Under the pieces are notes generated by a model. It had not been told where the DNA came from, ran no database searches, and was given only the letters and a program-made list of their open reading frames with translations. 64,000 nucleotides of DNA, from positions 5,451,378 to 5,515,377 of the forward strand of contig OY811984.1 in the NCBI GenBank assembly GCA_963681505.1. The letters run 5' to 3'. The stretch is from Eunapius fragilis (taxonomy: Eukaryota > Porifera > Demospongiae > Spongillida > Spongillidae). Position 1 is the stretch's first letter; every line of letters starts with the position of its first letter. A program made the translations under genes and the position numbers. Shown here one piece after another: positions 56,872-64,000 of the stretch.

Positions 56872-57875
56872 TCATCAAGTGCAGTGTCGTGGGTGCAGCA
56901 CCCGAGGGGTGTCATCAAGTGCAGTGTCATCAAATACAGTGTCATTGGGTGCAGCACCAGAGTGGTGTCATCAAGTGCAATGTCATTGGGTGCAGCACCA
57001 GAGTAAGTGTCATCAAGTGCAGTGTCATTGGGTGCAGCACCAGAGTGGTGTCATCAAGTGCAGTGTCATTGGGTGCAGCACCAGAGTGGTGTTATCAAGT
57101 GCAGTGTCATTGGGTGCAGCACCAGAGTGGTGTCATCAAGTGCAGTGTCATTGGGTGCAGCACCAGAGTGGTGTCATCAAGTGCAATGTCATTGGGTGCA
57201 GCACCAGAGTAAGTGTCATCAAGTGCAGTGTCATTGGGTGTAGCACCAGAGTGGTGTCATCAAGTGCAGTGTCATTGGGTGCAGCACCAGAGTGGTGTCA
57301 TCAAGTGCAGTGTCATTGGGTGCAGCACCAGAGTAAGTGTCATCAAGTGCAGTGTCATTGGGTGCAGCACCAGAGTAAGTGTCATCAAGTGCAGTGTCAT
57401 TGGGTGCAGCACCAGAGTGGTGTCATCAAGTGCAGTGTCATTGGGTGCAGCACCAGAGTGGTGTCATCAAGTGCAGTGTCATTGGGTGCAGCACCAGAGT
57501 AAGTGTCATCAAGTGCAGTGTCATTGGGTGCAGCACCAGAGTGGTGTCATCAAGTGCAGTGTCATTGGGTGCAGCACCAGAGTGGTGTCATCAAGTGCAG
57601 TGTCATTGGGTGCAGCACCAGAGTGGTGTCATCAAGTGCAGTGTCATTGGGTGCAGCACCAGAGTAAGTGTCATCAAGTGCAGTGTCATTGGGTGCAGCA
57701 CCAGAGTGGTGTCATCAAGTGCAGTGTCATTGGGTGCAGCACCAGAGTGGTGTCATCAAGTGCAGTGTCATTGGGTGCAGCACCAGAGTAAGTGTCATCA
57801 AGTGCAGTGTCATTGGGTGTAGCACCAGAGTGGTGTCATCAAGTGCAGTGTCATTGGGTGCAGCACCAGAATAAG
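56872..57875 (+). repeat. 1 kb minisatellite of 39/41-bp units
   Basis: About 25 units of GTGTCATCAAGTGCAGTGTC followed by ATTGGGTGCAGCACCAGAGT, with two tail variants (GGT or AAGT) arranged in a higher-order pattern. The AAGT form is one base longer and shifts the frame. Confidence 0.96.
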
Positions 57876-57889
57876 TGCAGCACTGCAAT

Positions 57890-58506
57890 ATAGTCATCCA
57901 AATTCAGCACCAGAATAATGGTGTCACCCAACATGAGAATAGAGTGCATCAATGGTGGACTTATATCATCACAAAACAGACTAACATCATCATCATGTTG
58001 CATAGCAACAGAAGCATCAATATCATCACCACGTTGCATAGCAACAGAAGCATCAGCATCATGTTGAATGCGTAGCAACCCACACAACTTTAAAGCAAAA
58101 CGTGCTCCCTTCCTTCCCCCTCCCCTCCCTCCTCCTCACACATGGAAGCCTCAATGAACACCTGTGTGAGTGAGTTGCCCTACAAGGTCTGTTCACTTTG
58201 GGGAGGGGCATAAATTTTGATCACACCCAGTTGGCGTGTTCAGGCTAATGATTTGCACTTTGGCTTCACATTAGCAGCAGAATGCCAGAAGAGAGACAGA
58301 AGACACAGAACAGGATACAGAAATATAATAGTGTTGCCCACTAAAGCAATTGTAATTAGGTCCCCAGACTTGGCTGTTTCAAGTTAACTCTTTTTACATG
58401 TAGGTTTTCAATTCTGGGAAGTGTTGATTGTTCAGATTCAGGTGAAGGGGGGTGACATGAGGCAATAGTTTGCTCTACTTTATTATAACACAGCTTCAAA
58501 CAAAAG
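57890..58506. other. Intergenic between the minisatellite and tRNA-Ser
   Basis: Contains a twofold repeat of CATCATGTTGCATAGCAACAGAAGC-type sequence (57985-58065) and no supported gene. Confidence 0.4.
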
Positions 58507-58588
58507 GCTGTGATGGCCGAGTGGTTAAGGCGTTGGACTTGAAATCCAATGGGATTTTCCCGCGCAGGTTCGAATCCTGCTTACAGCG
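58507..58588 (+). tRNA. tRNA-Ser (anticodon TGA)
   Basis: 82 bases. Acceptor GCTGTGA pairs imperfectly with TTACAGC. A-box TGGCCGAGTGG, anticodon loop ACTTGAAAT (TGA), long variable arm and B-box GGTTCGAATCC are present. It matches metazoan tRNA-Ser-TGA closely and shares the GGTTAAGGCG and CCCGCGCAGGTTCGAATCC blocks with the tRNA-Ser at 35 kb. A T-run follows within 30 bp. Confidence 0.97.
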
Positions 58589-60322
<1,734 letters not shown>

Positions 60323-61411
60323 ATGTCCATCTATTTCGCTTTTGCGTTGGCCATTATCGTGGCAATTGTACATGGCGGATCCGCGGGTAGGTTTCAGTTG
60401 CATTTTTGCGCGGCCGTACTAGAAAGGCTATCTATCCGTGTGTGTTCGTGTGTTGCGTGTGTGTTTGTGTGTCGTGTGTGTGTGCGCGCGCGCGCGTGTG
60501 TGTGCTATCAGCGCACAGTATCGATTGTGTGCTTTGGAACTTCCATATATAGCTACGCCTAATAGGCGCTTGCAAATTTGTTAGGGGTCCAAGTTGTTTT
60601 TGTACTCGCTTATCTGAGGTGCGTGTGCGGTTGCGCAGCGGCGCGCTAAGATACTCGACGGCTCATGCATGCCTATTATGGTATTGGCCCAATGGTGGTA
60701 ATAATTTTGGTTGCCACATATATGCATGGTGTTTGCAGTGAAACCTTTTTGTATTTGCACTGAGGCAACTGCATACATTATGGCAGCCTGGTCGTATATA
60801 TTTTGAACGCGTTAACATTTATATAAAGTGATCCTCTGGTCTGTTTCAGACGCCACAATACCATACCGCTCCCCCTACCAGTGCCCCTCTCCAAAAGTAC
60901 TAACAAAGAACTGTTCCAATTGCTCCGGGGATGACGTGTGCTGTGACTCTGTGTGCACCAAGGGTGTGCTCCCACCCAGGCCGTGCACCGTGGTGTCGGG
61001 TAGCACTCCTTCACGCATTGGTGCCTACGTGCCCCAGTGCTCTGCTGATGGGAACTTTGCACCAGTTCAGCTCTGGGCCTCCACCGGCCGTCGCTGGTGT
61101 GTTGACATCTCTAACGGCAAGCCCCTCTCGGAAGCTGCAGGGCCTGGAGAACAACCAAACTGTACAGGTACGACTGTTGGAACGTGATAACACGATAACG
61201 CGCGCGATAATTGAGTTGACCACCTCCTCCCCAAACCAGTGTGTACTGTGAATGGCAAGAAGTACTACCCAGGGCAGTCCTTCCGAGATGACTGCAACAC
61301 ATGGTGAGTTTGTGTTCTTTCAGCTGATAACTATGGAAGGACCTTATTACTCCCTTTCCAGTGCCTGTTCAACCACTGGTTTGGCCGCGTGTACTCTGAT
61401 GGCCTGTAATG
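60323..61411 (+). CDS. Secreted thyroglobulin type-1 plus VWC-like protein, copy B
   Basis: Exons 60323-60386 (signal peptide MSIYFAFALAIIVAIVHGGS), 60850-61167, 61240-61303 and 61362-61411 join in frame with phase-1 boundaries like copy A. The second exon is closely similar to copy A at the DNA level (CVCTKGVLPP and GAYVPQCSADGNF regions nearly identical). However, two thyroglobulin-domain cysteines are replaced: VQLWAS for IQCQGS and GRRWCV for GYCWCV. The third and fourth exons encode a cysteine-rich VWC-like module (CTVNGKKYYPGQSFRDDCNT, then CACSTTG..CTLMAC). The end is not resolved; a tiny terminal exon at 62146-62171 would close the frame at 173 residues. Confidence 0.78.
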
Positions 61412-62382
61412 GTATGTCACAGGGTTCCTATGTATTGGTAGTTTTGTCTTTGGCTGGACTCCAAGGGGCTATGTATGTTGGGAATTCTTTTTTTCTGTGT
61501 GTGTATGGAGTTTCATATTAACCTGTGCATGGACTGAATATAGATTTAAGAGTGTTATTGCAAGCATTGTGAGATGTGTTTCATGTGGGAGATAGTTGCA
61601 GATTGCTTGGTTACTTTGTTGAATAATCCATTGCACTGTAATTAAGAATAGTTGAGTGGTCAGTTAATTAAAGCCAGGTGCCAACTGAGTTAGTGACCTT
61701 GCTCCACTCTCCTTACCTTTTTTCACCAAAGAACAATACTAAAGGGAGGGGAGGCAGGGGTTAGGGCACTGCTTAGGGTTGGGTACAGGGCTTAAAAATG
61801 CAATGAGGCAGAGAACAGAGTTCTCAGGAGCAGCACACTGGAGCAGGCTGGCTGGTAATGTTCTGAAGATGATGTTGTTACTACACTGACCGCTAGCACC
61901 CACAACAGAAGCCTTTCTAGTACATGCCTCCAGATGTGTTTATTGTAGCTCTGTAGTTTGAGAGTACAATTGGGTGATATAGCCACTACCAAACATCTGG
62001 ATGCTAGAGATATGATCTACCGCTACAACTTCAGGATCTGATTATTTTGTTCTCTGATATGGCATTACATAACCTAGTGTTGTCTCAGAGCTACAATGAA
62101 TATGTCTATTCTGGGGGTCCTGGACATACACTTGTTGTCTTGCAGTGAGTAGTAATTTGTCTTTTTGCTAAAAGCATTTAATCCTTCTGCCCAAGACTTT
62201 TCCAGACCTGCAACATTTCCCTTTTTTTTATCTGCCATCCTGGTGCAACCTTACCCACATACATGATTCATCTCATACCTTGAGCCCTTCTATGTGTTCC
62301 CTTTTCTGTTCTGACTACATATTCATGTACATTAATATTTCATCATTGGAAGGTGTCCCATGCTTAGTACCATGTATTGTCA
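61412..62382. other. 3' region of copy B and intergenic sequence
   Basis: Possible last exon at 62146-62171 (SSNLSFC, stop). Otherwise no gene was recognised. Confidence 0.35.
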
Positions 62383-62700
62383 CTGCAAGAAAAGTATGGT
62401 TATCCTAAGTTATCTGGGCTTGAGAAACTTGGATAAACTCACAAAAGTTACCCCTAAAGGCGACCATACACTAGGCAACAATGTTGCACACAACTTAATG
62501 AATCCAATTATATTATTAGTTTACTGATATTTTACTAGAAATTCATAGTGTTGCACACAACATGTTGCCTAGTGTATGGTCAGTGTATGGTTGCCTTAAA
62601 ACTCTGCCAACTACAGTTATCTGATCTATGAATGTAATTTTGTGGTAGTTGTGTAGAGTTAGGTAAATCTCAAGCCCAGATAACCATACTTTTCTTGCAG
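62383..62700. mobile_element. 318-bp MITE with palindromic arms
   Basis: The terminal CTGCAAGAAAAGTATGGTTA is exactly inverted at the right end (TAACCATACTTTTCTTGCAG). Inner arms ACCATACACTAGGCAACA and TGTTGCCTAGTGTATGGT also pair. No coding capacity. Confidence 0.85.
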
Positions 62701-62767
62701 TTGTGTAGTCCAGAGACAGTGCAGAGATAACATATAACCATATGGGACGAAAATGTTGTATGCACGT

Positions 62768-63490
62768 ATCACTGTATGTAATAAAAAAGTTATTTAAATG
62801 CTCTCCTTTGAATCACTATAACTTTTCAAACGATTAAAGCTATCGACTTACTATTTGCAGCACCTACCACACTATTCCCACATGGCACTTTTTCTTTCTG
62901 TCCCTTAGGTCCTGTTCGTACGACACATACAAACAGAAGTTATCCCTAGGAATAATATCCTTCTGCAGGAGATCTTGGTATACACGTAGAAGAGTACAAT
63001 TGATTTGTCCAGTTCGTTAATTTTCACTCTATCCGTTGCGAAGATAAATTGCGTGCACATTTTCCTGCTTGATTCGCGCCAATGATTTAAGCACCTGCCT
63101 CCCACACATTTGATGGGACATGATTTTCCTAAATCATTGCGGGAACCAAGCGAAAATGTGTACGCACTTTGCATAGCTACATCTTCACGACAGGCAGAGT
63201 AAAATTAACGAACAGAACAGATCAATAGTGACAGGACTCTTCTACGTGTATATCAATATTGAAGCGATTTGGACTCTCCTGCAGAAGGATACTCAAGTAT
63301 TGAACTCCTGTGGATAACGTCCTTTGTATGTACCATACGAAAAGGACCTAAGGGACAGAAAGAAAAAGTGCCATGTGGGAATGGTGTGGTAGGATGTGCT
63401 GCAAATAGTAAGTTGGTAGACTTAATCTTTCAGAAGTTATAGGACTCAAGAGAGCATTTCTATAACGTTTTATCCATAGCGATATACCAG
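62768..63490. mobile_element. About 720-bp foldback element
   Basis: Almost the whole element is an imperfect palindrome. AAATGCTCTC near 62796 pairs with GAGAGCATTT near 63452. TTACTATTTGCAGCA pairs with TGCTGCAAATAGTAA. CACATGGCACTTTTTCTTTC pairs with GAAAGAAAAAGTGCCATGTG. CTTCTGCAGGAGA pairs with TCTCCTGCAGAAG. TACACGTAGAAGAGT pairs with ACTCTTCTACGTGTA. No ORF of transposase type. Confidence 0.85.
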
Positions 63491-63557
63491 GGTGATTAGA
63501 TGATTCTGTGTGCAGTTTTATGCTGTTGATAAGGCTATGTGCAATTTACTACATGCA

Positions 63558-64000
63558 CAGGTAGGGGAGATGTAACATGTGGTGTAGGGGAGATGTAGCA
63601 TGTAGTGTAGGGGAGATGTAGCATGTAGTGTAGGGGAGATGTAGCATGTGGTGTAGGGGAGATGGTGTAGGGGAGATGTAGCATGTAGTGTAGGGGAGAT
63701 GTAGCATGTAGTGTAGGGGAGATGTAGCATGTAGTGTAGGGGAGATGTAGCATGTGGTGTAGGGGAGATGGTGTAGGGGAGATGTAGCATGTGGTGTAGG
63801 GGAGATGTAGCATGTAGTGTAGGGGAGATGTAGCATGTAGTGTAGGGGAGATGTAGCATGTGGTGTAGGGGAGATGGTGTAGGGGAGATGTAGCATGTGG
63901 TGTAGGGGAGATGTAGCATGTAGTGTAGGGGAGATGTAGCATGTAGTGTAGGGGAGATGTAACATGTGGTGTAGGGGAGATGGTGTAGGGGAGATGTAGC
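63558..64000 (-). repeat. 23-bp satellite, opposite orientation, truncated by the window edge
   Basis: GTAGGGGAGATGTAGCATGT units are the reverse complement of the 51-54 kb satellite, mostly the CACTACATGCTA subvariant. Four inserted short GGGGAGATGGT partial units recur every 115 to 120 bp. Confidence 0.96.

Noticed and set aside
56872-57875. CRISPR-like array of 39-41-bp direct repeats
   Set aside because: Repeats are contiguous with no unique spacers, and the genome is eukaryotic.

Overview
This is animal nuclear DNA, most likely from an early-branching, gene-dense invertebrate such as a sponge. The genes are conserved metazoan genes split by many short GT-AG introns (often 50 to 500 bp), 3' ends lie 200 to 400 bp apart, and simple repeats are abundant. 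The sponge assignment is an inference from this style; no taxon marker was seen. Exon models were built by eye from splice sites, reading phase and remembered family sequences. For most genes the exon lengths sum to a whole number of codons.

From 1 to 40.4 kb the window is a packed run of genes: SF3B3 (3' part, +), a SOCS6/7-like gene (-), IST1 (+), a type II membrane protein with a propeller-like ectodomain (-), an ANKS6-like ankyrin/SAM gene (+), CHMP1 (+), CEP76 (-), a BRD7/BRD9 bromodomain gene (+), a coactosin-like gene (-), cytochrome c1 (-), GPAA1 (+) and a small secreted Kunitz protein (-). Neighbours alternate between convergent pairs (SF3B3/SOCS, IST1/propeller, CHMP1/CEP76, BRD/coactosin, GPAA1/Kunitz) and close divergent pairs (SOCS/IST1, CEP76/BRD, CYC1/GPAA1). 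IST1 and CHMP1 make directly interacting ESCRT-III subunits. GPAA1 and CYC1 are also neighbours in human. Several of the other genes have human counterparts on chromosome 16.

From 40.4 to 64 kb the window is poor in genes and rich in repeats. It holds a broken restriction-like-endonuclease retroelement tail, inverted-repeat (MITE or foldback) elements, a zinc-finger-like ORF enclosed by such elements, a scrambled duplicate of the GPAA1 terminal exon, a 1.25 kb G-rich minisatellite, a 2.75 kb satellite of 23-bp units that reappears in the opposite orientation at the right edge, and a tRNA-Ser(TGA). It also holds two secreted thyroglobulin type-1 paralogues in opposite orientation, one of which has lost a matched pair of disulfide cysteines.

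The most unusual signal is a class of intronic minisatellites that start at, or copy, the 5' splice site of their own intron (SF3B3 twice, CEP76, BRD7/9, CYC1). In CYC1 each unit carries the last 27 coding bases plus the splice donor, repeated about ten times.
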